From Fragilaria radians (Eukaryota; Bacillariophyta; Fragilariophyceae; Fragilariales; Fragilariaceae): a stretch of DNA of 10,157 bases. The stretch is from NCBI GenBank assembly GCA_900642245.1, contig CAAAJI010001021.1:9604-19760 (forward strand). Reading direction: 5' to 3'. Positions 1 to 8,611 of this stretch are shown here, piece after piece. The notes below the pieces were generated by a model, which worked only from the letters and a program-made list of their open reading frames with translations, did no database searches and was not told where the DNA came from. Positions within the stretch are counted from its first letter, which is position 1. Every line of letters begins with the position of its first letter. A program made the translations under genes and the position numbers.

Positions 1-399
1 AGTTGGGACACATAGGATAAAATTGGTCCATTGAAAGAATTAGTCAAAAATATTGACATTTTTCAGCGTAAAGCCAAAAGATCAAGGTTCGTTATGACAA
101 CGAGAGCTGAAGATGGAATTATCATGAAATGCAAGACATGTTATTGAATGGACTTATCAAAAATGGAATTTATTTTTTAACGGAAAACAAGAATAATTCA
201 CTCAAGAGGATTAGGAGGAGGAAACACTGAACAAGTTAATTAATGTTTTTCTTTATTATATATACTTATGCATGATGTTAGAGTTTGATAGGAAGATTTT
301 ACCCTAAATTTGAAGTATTCAGCAATTTTCCTAGGCTTTATTGAAGGTGACTCACTATGATGAGGTAGTCCGGACATTGTAAGGTCAATCAGACATTGT
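1..399. other. AT-rich spacer, no recognised gene
   Basis: I recognise no gene here. The longest suggestive stretch is an open run on the plus strand in frame 1 from about 16 to 147 (just over 40 codons between TAG and TGA) encoding a basic peptide with the pieces RKAKRSRF and KCKTC. It has no convincing start or family match and could be a scrap of a mobile element or chance. Both strands are otherwise broken by frequent stops. Confidence 0.4.
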
Positions 400-1297
400 T
401 AGATGGATTGAATTGGTAATGGTGAAGGTGCTGGCATGGATGCAAACATACCTTAAAAAAGATTGATAGGAGGCTCTTGTTGCTTGAGTTGAAGATTTGT
501 TTGCACCATTCAGTGGTACAAGAGGAGCAAACAATGTAGATGGGCTTGATGATGGTATAGAATTACAATATATAGTAGTAGGATTGTCAATAGAAAGCTT
601 GAAATGCTATCTTGATGGACATGATGATGGTAATTGACTGAGGTAATTAGAGTAAAAAATCAAAGAAAGCTCAATTGACTTTACTAGGCTATATTGAATG
701 TCCCTGCTTGATACCTTCATAATAGGTAATGGGTCAGATTAGTTGGCTGATAGTTGAGACTGGGCTAGGTTAATTGTATGACAATGGTTTTATGCATTGA
801 AGGTGCATCACTTGGATGCAAACATACCTTATAATAGATTGATAGGAGGCTCTTCTTGCTTGAGTTGAAGATTTGTTCGCACCATTCATTGGTACAGGAG
901 GAGCAAGCGATGTACGTCATAGATTGAATTGGTTGGCTGATGGTTGAGACTGGGTTAGGTTAATTGTATGAGGATTGTTTTAATCATTGAAGGTGCATTG
1001 CATGGATGCAAACGTACCTTATAAAAGATTGATAGGAAGCTCTTGTTGCTTGAGTTGAAGATTCGTTTGCACCATTCAGTAGTACAAGAGGAGCAAGCAA
1101 TGTAGGTCATAGATTGGATTGGTTGGCTGATGGTTGAGACTGGGTTAGATTGACTGTATGAGGATGGTTTTAATCATTGAAGGTGCATCGCATGGATGCA
1201 AACGTACCTTACACAAGATTGATAGGAAGCTCTTGTTGCTCGAGTTGAAGATTCGTTTGCACCATTCAGTAGTACAAGAGGAGCAAGCGATGTAGAT
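400..1297. repeat. ~190-bp tandem repeat array (about 4 units, one interrupted or diverged)
   Basis: The motif AAGGTGC(A)T...GGATGCAAAC starts at 425, 800, 990 and 1180; the last three are exactly 190 bp apart. Units 800-989 and 990-1179 are full length and differ at roughly 19 of 190 positions by hand count. The unit at 1180 stops after about 118 bp. The first unit matches from 425 to about 540 and again from about 731 to 799, with about 190 bp of poorly matching sequence between. That insert may be a strongly diverged extra monomer, since an AAAGCTC-containing stretch near 661-672 falls roughly in register. Each unit carries GATTGATAGGARGCTCTT, GAGTTGAAGATT and GGAGCAAGCRATGTA. A weaker start near 400 (GATTGAATTGGTAATGG) may be the remains of an earlier unit end. 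Function is unknown; it could be a local minisatellite or satellite, or the internal repeats of a non-autonomous element. Confidence 0.85.
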
Positions 1298-2218
1298 AAT
1301 AGTGCAAACAATAAAGGTTCAATTAAATTCACAAATAAAATATTGACATTTCATTTACGATTCACATCAATTGTCCACACAATTTATTCATTCCTTTGCA
1401 CATAGAAAGAGTCCCGTTGACACTATCCTAAAATAATGCTTTATTCCTTCTGGATATTTCTTTTGTTTCTTGTGCATCTTTTGAGAGATTGCATTGGAAC
1501 GTAAAAGTAGAGCAAATGAATTGCCGAAAGCACAACCTCTTTACTATAATACTTCGAAATGTACAAATGTGTAGTCATGTAGCACTCAAATCTCAAATTG
1601 TTGGATTCATGGTATGATGCGAAGTAACAAAAGGGATTATTCTAACTGTATCATGTTGTATGCATGTTGTGAAATTCATATTTTTTTCATGGTATCATAA
1701 CAAGGTATCTAAGTTTGCGCAATAACAAGCAGTATTGATCTGTTAACCAGATATTCACCTACATATTATGTAATGTAGTGCATACAAAAAGATTCCCTCA
1801 AGAAATGAACTACCTTGCAACAACGGAGTTTCCCTAAGTTCCTTAGGATTTGATGTTCTCAAACCTGATGATGCTGAAAATCAGTAATGCTTGTTATAAG
1901 GATGATAATAAGTACCAGCCAAAACACCAACACCTTACTAGCCCCATAATACGCAAGGTATATTCTATTCCTCCCTAATAACCAAAAAATCTGTTTGCTT
2001 CTATGTATTGTATAAAATTTGCTACAATTCTTTGGGTGAATTATTTCTGAGACCTGCAACTTCCGTTTTAGAGGAAGGTTGTCTATCGTGTCCTGTATCA
2101 CCTTGAGAATATATATAGCTTAAATGGTGGGTAATTTCTTGCTAAATTTTGTATGCAATGTTTATCATGAAAGAGATATACCGTAGAACAGAAAACTGTA
2201 AGGGTTATGCCAGTGGTT
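1298..2218. other. Spacer upstream of AQR, no supported gene
   Basis: No gene is supported here. A minus-strand open frame between 2101 and 1859 would encode a peptide with a hydrophobic C-terminus, but it has no ATG and runs straight into an upstream stop, so I do not call it. The sequence is AT-rich with short T runs (around 1681-1687) and an ATATATATA stretch near 2109-2117. I see no RNA gene and no further copy of the 190-bp repeat after 1297. Confidence 0.5.
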
Positions 2219-2283
2219 TGACGTGTCGGATATACAAAAGCGATAACGTTAACTCATAATGACAACACAAAATCCCTCGGAAA
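2219..2283 (+). promoter_or_regulatory. Proximal upstream region of AQR with CRE/bZIP-like TGACGTG
   Basis: TGACGTG at 2219-2225 lies 58 bp upstream of the AQR start codon. It matches the TGACGT core bound by bZIP factors, which is used in diatom CO2/cAMP-responsive promoters. A palindrome-rich stretch, GATAACGTTAAC, follows at 2242-2253. An in-frame TGA at 2260-2262 closes the AQR frame 21 bp before the ATG. No clear TATA box is at a standard distance. One short match in AT-rich DNA is weak evidence, so the regulatory role is only a suggestion. Confidence 0.2.
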
Positions 2284-5200
2284 ATGGCTGGACAACGTAA
2301 AGTATCGAAAGATGATGGTCCAGTTATGAAAAAAAGAAGATTTGAAGGGAACGATAAGATATCTCAATTGTATCAGATCATTATCATTGATGGATCAGAA
2401 TTTGATTCAGACGTCCTCTTTAAAGTCGTTTGGCCGAAACTACAAAAGTTTTCGACGGAAGCCAATCCTACAACTAACAAAGAATGGATCCAAGCGTGTC
2501 ATCTATTTTCCTTCCTAGTTACCAATCAAGAGGGTAATTTCACTCTTACACCATTCATCGATGATGCAGGAACTCTCGAACTCGTCGTCAGGACCATTCT
2601 ACAGGAAAGTTCGGATGACAATCCATATATCATTCACCTAATGATTGTACTGTTAGAATCCGAGATTACTCGCAAGATTGTGTTGTCCTACCTGGGAGAA
2701 TCGATATTACATTTTATACCCAAACGACGACTTCATTTGGAAATTAAAAAGTCATCATCACTGCGTCGAAGTTTTTCATTAGCAGGTGCAAAGCATGATA
2801 AACTTTGGGTCATTGAATGGATCCAGAAATTACTAGAATACATTGAGGGGAACACCAAATTTGGAAATGTCTTTCGGAATGATGATCAGATTCCAGAAAC
2901 TGTCACCGAATTCTTTCATAGATCATTGGAACTTTTGATTGATTTCCTATCCGCGTTCGATAGTCGGCAATTTCTCATCTTGTATCTCGACGTTATTCAT
3001 TTTCATGTTCGTTGTCACGTATCTCTGCAAGGGATGCCTCAATCTAAGCATCCATTGACGCAACAATTATTACGACGTGTCTTCACCTTGCTTGACTTTC
3101 CAGTTCGGAGTGATAAGACTTCGTTGACAAAGGAACAAAGTGTTGCGACCTACCATACTCGTGCCGCTATGGTACAAAAACTCTGCCATCGATATTACAA
3201 GGACGACCTCACTGAACTTATCTACGCAGGTGTTGGTATATTGTGTAATGGAAAGTATTTGACGAATGCACTTCTTGGACTTGAGGATGAGAAGTTACTG
3301 GATCTTCTTTACCGACTTCGCTTGATTGAGGAGAAAGATGCTAATTATGATCGCCGATTTCTAATGGCAGTTTTGAGACGTCATCTCACTCCGCCTTCCT
3401 ACCCTCTCGATGATTTGAAATCATTTCCGCTTTACCCAACAGAGACAATTCTGTTTGATCATAATGTCATACCTCCAGGAAATTATCAGGGCAAAACACA
3501 AGTATTATCCATCCCTAAACTTTGTTTACAATTCCTTTCTTATCAAGACTACCTTTTGCGAAACTTTGAATTGATACGTCTTGAATCAGCTTATGAAATT
3601 CGATCTGATCTTGTAGACGTCATTAAGCGTGTCAAGCCAAAAGTTCGTCAAGTCATGAAAGAAAATTCCAACGAATTAGTCTTAACGACAGACTTTTCTG
3701 GATGGGCAAGGATGGCAATCGAATTACAAGAAGCTATTCGAATCCTGCGCATTGCGCCTCCCAAATTGGGTGACTCGTTCCCTGCCAAGGTTGTAGCTGA
3801 AATCATCGTAGATCTTGTGCATTGTGGAGACGCAATTCGAAAGGAGTGGGATTCTCTATCCGAATTCGATAATCTTTTCTTGGTAGCTATCGATGCCACT
3901 CAAATGACTGGGACTTCTTCTGCTGCGGTACCATTGATTCAAGGTGAAGATAATGGCCATCCTATCCCAGATGATGACGATACAAGCTTCCCGCAACGTT
4001 ATGGTGTTTCCACGATTCGAGGCTGTATGGTATTGAATATTCGAGATGAGGATGGTAATATTTTGAACGATCCTACCATCCAACAAGAGAAGACAAACAC
4101 ACAAGCAACCAAGCGTTATCTTCGTGTTGAGCTTGACCCTGTGCAATATGCTCATGACATGAAATCAAAAAAGGGAACTGACATTTATGGTACATTCAAT
4201 TTGTTGGTTCGAAGAGAAGGACGAGCAAATAACTTCAAGGCAGTTTTGGAGACAATCCGTGGTCTGATGGAAGGCTCTGGATCAATCGAAAGAGTTTTGC
4301 CCTCATGGTTACAACCTGTGATATTAGGCTATGGCGATCCCAAGGCTGCTAATTACAAATCCCCAGCTATCAAAGCATACTCTCTTAAAACCCCGGGAGT
4401 TCCAAAACTTGATTCTCCTCTTGATTTTCAAGACACATTCTTAGACTCTGCACACCTTTTGGAATCGTTTTCTGAAGAAAAAGTTCACCTCTCTGAACCA
4501 ATCGATGGTGCCACGAGAAAAAATTTGAAGTTAGAATTCCATGGCGATGTGGTCCGTGCCTCGCCATACGACTTTGTCAATAAAGTTAAGGGCAACACCG
4601 TCCGCTTCACACCTGTGCAGGTAGAGGCAATCAAATCTGGAATGTCGTTGGGAATGACCTTGGTTGTTGGACCTCCTGGGACTGGAAAGTCAGATGTAGC
4701 GGTTCAAATTATTGCCAACTTGTATCACTCCTTCCCAACTCAAAGGACGGTTATTATAACACATTCCAATGCAGCACTAAATGATCTATTTCAAAAGATT
4801 ATTGCACGTGAAGATATTGACGAGCGCTATATGATACGTCTAGGTGCCGGTGAACGGGATCTTGATGTGACGTCCGCACACGACTTTTCACGTATCGGAA
4901 GAGTGTCTCATTCATTATCCAGGCGTAGTCATATTTTGGAACAAGTCCAGCAGCTTTCCGAGTCGTTAGGGATCAGCTCCCAAGCCGAAAGAGGCGCAGA
5001 CGGATCACCGTCATATACTTGTGAGAGTGCTGCTTACCTTTACCGAGTACATATTAAGAAACGTATTGAAACTTGCAAAGCAGCAATGAACCAGGGCGTA
5101 ACTAATATTGGTAGCAAATTTCCTTTTGCTCTTTACTTTGGATTAAGTGATGAGCATATCACACAAATGACATTGACAGAAGTTCAAAGCAAGCTTGATA

Positions 5201-6365
5201 CGATCACGAAAATATTTGAAGAATTAGAGGAATATCATCCTCTGGAATTGCTCAAGTCTCATCGTCATCGTGTGGACTATATCCTCATGAAACAAGCAAG
5301 GATTGTTGCCATGACTTGTACCCATGCAGCTATCGCTCGGACGCGTCTTATCGAAATGGGATTTCAGTACGATAATGTCATAATGGAGGAAGCAGGACAG
5401 ATGACAGAAGTGGAATCCTTCATTCCCTTATTGCTGCAGAGAGGAGAAACAGATTCTGCAATGAATTGTTCGAGACTAAAGAGAATAACATTGATTGGAG
5501 ATCATAATCAACTCCCTCCCGTTGTCAAGAACTTGTCGTTCGCTCGATTCAGTAAATTGGATCGCAGTTTATTCGCCCGGTTGATTAGTTTTGGTGTTCC
5601 TCATATTCAATTGGACCGACAGGGGAGAACTCGACCAGAAATTGCAAATCTCTTTCGTTGGAGGTACAAGAACCTTGGGGATTTGCAGCATGTCCTGGAG
5701 TGTCAAGAATACAAGACAGGCAATGCGGGTTTCGAGCATACATTTCAATTCATTGATGTGCCTGATTACTTAGGGAAGGGAGAAACGACACCGACAGCGT
5801 ACTTTTATCAAAATTTAGGTGAAGCAGAATATGCAGTCGCGTTGTTTCAGTTCATGATATTGATTGGTTACGATCCAGGTAAAATCACAATTCTCTCTGC
5901 CTACAATGGACAGAAGGAGCTGATATTGGATATTCTCAAGCAACGATGTGGCGTCGGGACTGCCTTTTCGGGAATATCTCCCAGGGCTGTCTCGACAGTC
6001 GATCAATATCAAGGTCAACAGAATGATATGATCATCCTATCATTAGTTCGTACTAAATCAGTTGGATATCTACGAGACGTCCGACGTTGTGTGGTGGCCT
6101 TCTCCCGAGCTCGATTGGGACTGTACGTTGTGGGTCGAAATCGTTGTTTGTGGATTCCTGTCCGAACGAACTTGAACCAATGATGCAATGCTTCCAAACG
6201 AAACCGTACAAACTCAAAATTATCCCTGGAGAGCATTGGCCAACGAATCGTCTTGTCAATGATGCTACAATTCCCGCCAACAAGTCCTTTGAAATCAAGG
6301 ATGTGTCTCATTTAGGATCCATCGTACATGATATGCAAAAGGATTGGTTCCAGGGCGAAAATTAG
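2284..6365 (+). CDS. RNA helicase Aquarius (intron-binding spliceosomal protein, EMB-4/IBP160 family), frame broken near its 3' end
   Basis: Aquarius is an SF1, UPF1-like RNA helicase that joins the spliceosome in the nucleus and contacts the intron near the branch site. The ORF is one exon. The ATG is fixed by an in-frame TGA at 2260-2262 and is followed by a basic KKRR patch (NLS-like). Residues ~20-480 match the Aquarius helical N-terminal region (for example LYPTE and DYLLRNFEL(I)RLES), followed by the beta-barrel and stalk region (GDPKAANY). RecA motifs in order: Q-like FTPVQVEAI (~775-783), Walker A GPPGTGKS (796-803), Ia THSNAALNDLF (826-836), Walker B MEEAGQM (E at 1035-1036; the animal form is EEAAQ), III GDHNQLPP (1072-1079), IV QGRTRPEI (~1113), V VDQYQGQQND (1239-1248), VI VAFSRARLGLY (1271-1281). 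The continuous frame stops at 6183 (1299 aa), while the conserved tail continues in frame 3 to a TAG at 6363-6365, giving about 1360 aa against about 1485 in human. Identity is secure; the frame break may be a one-base error or a real mutation. Confidence 0.95.
6138..6365 (+). other. Out-of-frame continuation of the AQR C-terminus
   Basis: After motif VI (FSRARLGLYVVGR) the original frame gives a short unrelated tail ending at TGA 6181-6183. In frame 3, from AAA at 6138, the translation continues with KSLFVDSCPNELEP, then YKLKIIPGEHWPTNR and SIVHDMQKDW. These line up with human AQR segments LYIFARVSLF, HLHIIPTEPFPTTR and FVYNMYMHLI. One extra A in GGTCGAAATCG would join the frames with no alignment gap, so a one-base deletion in an A run is the simplest reading. 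No GT...AG intron of workable size joins the two frames, and no X_XXY_YYZ slippery heptamer is present. Confidence 0.85.
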
Positions 6366-6476
6366 ATAAATGTATTTCTTTGGAATTTCATGCATCTTTT
6401 ACTACAAGCTGTCGAAAAGAAATTACGAACTAAAGTAATGTTTCGATAGTTAGACTCTTTCTTTTTAAATGTATTG
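6366..6476. other. Short convergent 3' intergenic region
   Basis: AQR (plus) and NDUFA12 (minus) end 111 bp apart, tail to tail. The gap is AT-rich and must contain both polyadenylation regions, or overlapping 3' UTRs. No AATAAA hexamer is obvious on the plus strand directly after the AQR stop. No further gene is visible. Confidence 0.6.
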
Positions 6477-7419
6477 TTAACGAACGACAGTTCCAGACCC
6501 ACGACTACGTGCAAGTAACAAACGATTACGACGTCGTTCTTGTTCACTGATCATAAGTTTCTTGGCAACTTCTTCCTGTTCCATTTTGATTTTTGCCTTT
6601 TCTTCTGGTGTCATGAGACGTTCTGCCCATTTTTCCGATTTGTAGGGACGACCTCCACCCTTATCAGCATCCAAATCACCAATAAATTGCAATGTACGAA
6701 GGGAGGCAGGATTGTAGGGAGATCCTGGTTGTGTATAATAGGCATCCGGTGCACCGGGTGGTAATCCAACAATGGGATTACCAATGTTATACCCACGAGA
6801 ACGAATCTGAGATTGATTGTGCATTTGATGAAAATTGAAATATGGTTCTTGATGACCGACATTGTTACTGTCGGGTGCATTGGATTTTTCACTAAACACC
6901 AAATGAGCCTTCTTCTCCTCAATGAATGCATCCTCTGTGGATGGAGTACAATCATTCATGGATGTCATCCATCCATGCCATTCAGGAGGAATCGAAGAGG
7001 AATCAAAGTTATTGATATCACCCGGTTCTACCCACCTATGCTGACCAAAAGGATAATCGACTCGGTTCTCATAATAGCGATTCCCTGCACCATCCGATCC
7101 CATGTAGGTTCCGAATTTAAAGGGATAATCTCCATTCTGTTTCGTAAGGAGAGATGATTAGAAAGGAATGTATATATTTTAAAAAAAATATTACCCTCTA
7201 CAATCATTTAAAAAAATCAAAAAGTAAAGTTGTCAATATAAACGTGAAACGATTGTATCATCACTATCGTTGGAACCTGCCAACTATTGAAATTTCAAAT
7301 GACAATCGATCAAAACAATCACCATTTAAGCTTACAGTATACATATGTTCCAAGAGACTACGCCATCCTCCACGATATTTCAAAGCCTGTTGGAAGTTTC
7401 GAACAACACTCAAGACCAT
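6477..7419 (-). CDS. NADH:ubiquinone oxidoreductase subunit NDUFA12 (B17.2), two exons, long C-terminal extension
   Basis: This is an accessory subunit of mitochondrial complex I on the matrix side. Exon 1 is 7419-7336 (28 codons from ATG at 7419-7417) and exon 2 is 7136-6477, ending with TAA; the product is 247 aa. Exon 1 gives VLSVVRNFQQALKYRGGWRS, close to human [20 protein letters not shown]. Exon 2 begins NGDYPFKFGTYMGSDG and carries the family core: GNRYYEN (~46-52), GQHRWVE (~59-65) and PPEWHGWMTSM (~78-88), the last being the PPEWHRWLHSM signature. The joined protein matches the family across the splice, which argues against starting at the internal ATG at 7103. Human NDUFA12 has 145 aa. 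Here residues ~110-247 add a Gly/Pro/Tyr-rich stretch and a highly charged segment (~203-247) likely to be helical. No long classical targeting peptide is seen, as is usual for this subunit. It converges on AQR and shows no functional link to it. Confidence 0.88.
7137..7335 (-). other. NDUFA12 intron 1 (199 bp, GT-AG, phase 0)
   Basis: On the minus strand the donor is ACT|GTAAGC (intron from 7335) and the acceptor is ACGAAACAG|AAT (last intron base 7137). A TTCTAATC branch-like element and a pyrimidine-rich stretch precede the acceptor by about 25 bases. The intron is AT-rich. Removing it keeps phase 0 and joins ...HMYT to NGDYPF..., which gives a continuous NDUFA12 alignment. Reading exon 2 upstream in frame reaches a TAA within about 25 bases without an ATG, which supports splicing. 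Confidence 0.85.
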
Positions 7420-7940
7420 GGTAGGTCTGGTTGGTCTGCCAACGTTTACGTTCGTTGCGTCCAGTTTTCACAGGAATTTTGTTGTCTGTTTGTCTGATTG
7501 TCTGATTGTTTCCAGGTATAGCACAGATATCCATTGCCTTGGCAGATTGACTTTTTACCTTCAAGAAGGATATCAGCTATTATGTATACTTTTTTCACTG
7601 GACATGGCGGAAGAAGAAAGAAAAGCTACAGACAAAGATGGGGAACACAAAAGAAAAGCTACCAAAGATTATGTGTGCTGTATCTACCTTCCAATGTTAT
7701 ATTTATGGAAGCATGGAATTTTAGGAAAGAGGGAACCAAATTCAAATTCCTTTGCGTATTCTTGACAGACAGTACATGTGAAGAGTGGCCTCAGAGTGAT
7801 GGAAATTATATGGGATATACAAGTTCAAAAGTAAAATGGCAAACAAGCATTGGCAAAGGTTGAACAGCATAAGTTTACCCTTTTTCTTCTGTGCTTTTGG
7901 TATTTGCCACCGTCCCGAACTGCAATTAATGGTCAAAGTA
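7420..7940. other. Upstream region of NDUFA12 and spacer, no supported gene
   Basis: This contains the presumed promoter and 5' UTR of NDUFA12, read leftward from 7420. On the plus strand a 53-codon frame (7604-7765, beginning MAEEERKATDKDGEHKRKAT) includes a small internal repeat of AGAAAAGCTAC; it has no family match. On the minus strand about 35 codons near 7690-7800 stay open and contain CTVCQEYAKEFEFG, perhaps a scrap of a mobile-element tail related to the pseudogenes to the right. Neither is strong enough to call a gene. Confidence 0.4.
7483..7510. repeat. 8-bp microsatellite (TGTCTGAT)n, about 3.5 copies
   Basis: TGTCTGTT TGTCTGAT TGTCTGAT TGTT forms an 8-bp periodic stretch located 64-91 bp upstream of the NDUFA12 start codon, on the opposite strand to its transcription. 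It is a simple slippage repeat. Any effect on expression is unknown. Confidence 0.75.
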
Positions 7941-7944
7941 GCAG

Positions 7945-8195
7945 TCTATGGACCTTCAAAGCCTCTCTAGAATGGTAGAGGGCATTAACATGAAACCCTC
8001 TGCAACATTGTATGCAGCTGTATACATGCCTTGTGAAAAAATTGTCCATGATCAATGTCCTTGTCTTGCTTGAATATTTAAACAATTTTGTCTGAGGAGC
8101 CATTTGAGTCACATCAAGTGACCAACTGGCATTGTTTTCATCAACAGCCAGAACGGTGTGGAATGATTTGTTATTGGAGTTGAAACTAGCCTTGC
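7945..8195 (-). pseudogene. PiggyBac-like transposase fragment (copy A)
   Basis: Positions 8022-8107 align without gaps to 9747-9832 in the larger copy, with 9 differences in 86 bases by hand count. The minus-strand translation reads MAPQTKLFK, then KTRTLIMDNFFTRHV, where the D of DNFFT (codon at 8044-8046) corresponds to the second catalytic Asp of the PiggyBac DDE domain (family pattern D-N-F-Y-T-S). Flanking sequence is only loosely similar, for example VNALYHSREALK against IDAFNRPHLKEAM in the other copy. The N-terminal half and the Cys-rich tail are not recognisable, so this is a short decayed relic. Confidence 0.7.
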
Positions 8196-8611
8196 TACTC
8201 AGATTGCATTATTTAACTGAACATCACAATAAGCAATTAAGAATAGTTCCTCTTTAAATTTCTAACAATAATTATAGCATGAACTTTATGAGATTTTCAT
8301 TTGTGAACACAAAATTTGCAAGTCAATTTGTTGCAAGGTATTTTTTGTCTTCAAACATATCTCTACCAAGAGAAAGACTGACTGTCTCTGTGACTCAATT
8401 GGATGTATTGCCGATTTAGCATCGATATTGAGAGAAAGTGAATGTAGTCACTATAAAAGTCTTTTTTCTGCTTTTATGTTATTCTTGTTGTAACAGTCAT
8501 TAATGCAATTTTTATTTTGATGTCAAAGTGATGTTGATTATGCTGTAGATCCAAAATTGTTCTGAACAAACATAATGATGTTTTAATCAACAAAGAATCT
8601 TCTGAAAATGC
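8196..8611. other. Stop-rich AT-rich sequence between mobile-element remnants
   Basis: No gene or RNA is recognised. The sequence has many stops in all frames and probably represents eroded flanks of the elements on either side. Candidate TTAA tetranucleotides, the PiggyBac target site, occur at 8211-8214 and 8236-8239, but no terminal inverted repeats could be paired by eye. Confidence 0.4.

Noticed and set aside
400..1297. CRISPR array
   Set aside because: The periodic unit is 190 bp with similarity throughout; there are no short identical repeats with unique spacers and no cas genes, and the setting is eukaryotic.
1859..2101. Minus-strand open frame with a hydrophobic C-terminal segment, divergent from AQR
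   Set aside because: The frame opens with GTG and has no ATG before an upstream stop; no family is recognisable. In a eukaryote this is not a credible start.
6133..6145. Programmed -1 ribosomal frameshift in AQR
   Set aside because: No slippery heptamer of the X_XXY_YYZ type is present at the junction, and no other Aquarius gene I know uses recoding. A missing base explains it more simply.
2284..6183. UPF1/SETX or a viral/transposon helicase instead of Aquarius
   Set aside because: The N-terminal half (LYPTE, DYLLRNFEL) and the EEAGQ, GDHNQLPP, YNGQK and VDQYQGQQND set match Aquarius specifically; no CH zinc domain of UPF1 is present.
6130..6200. A short intron joining the AQR frames
   Set aside because: No GT...AG pair with a plausible length joins frame 1 to frame 3 while keeping the conserved residues on both sides.
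6540..7157. Several plus-strand open frames opposite NDUFA12, and minus-strand frames opposite AQR
   Set aside because: They are shadows of the real genes; their translations lack any family motif and change frame within conserved domains of the true strand.
7604..7765. Plus-strand 53-codon frame with a charged, partly repeated N-terminus (EEERKAT, HKRKAT)
   Set aside because: Too short, no family match, lies in the upstream region of NDUFA12, and the opposite strand carries equally open scraps.
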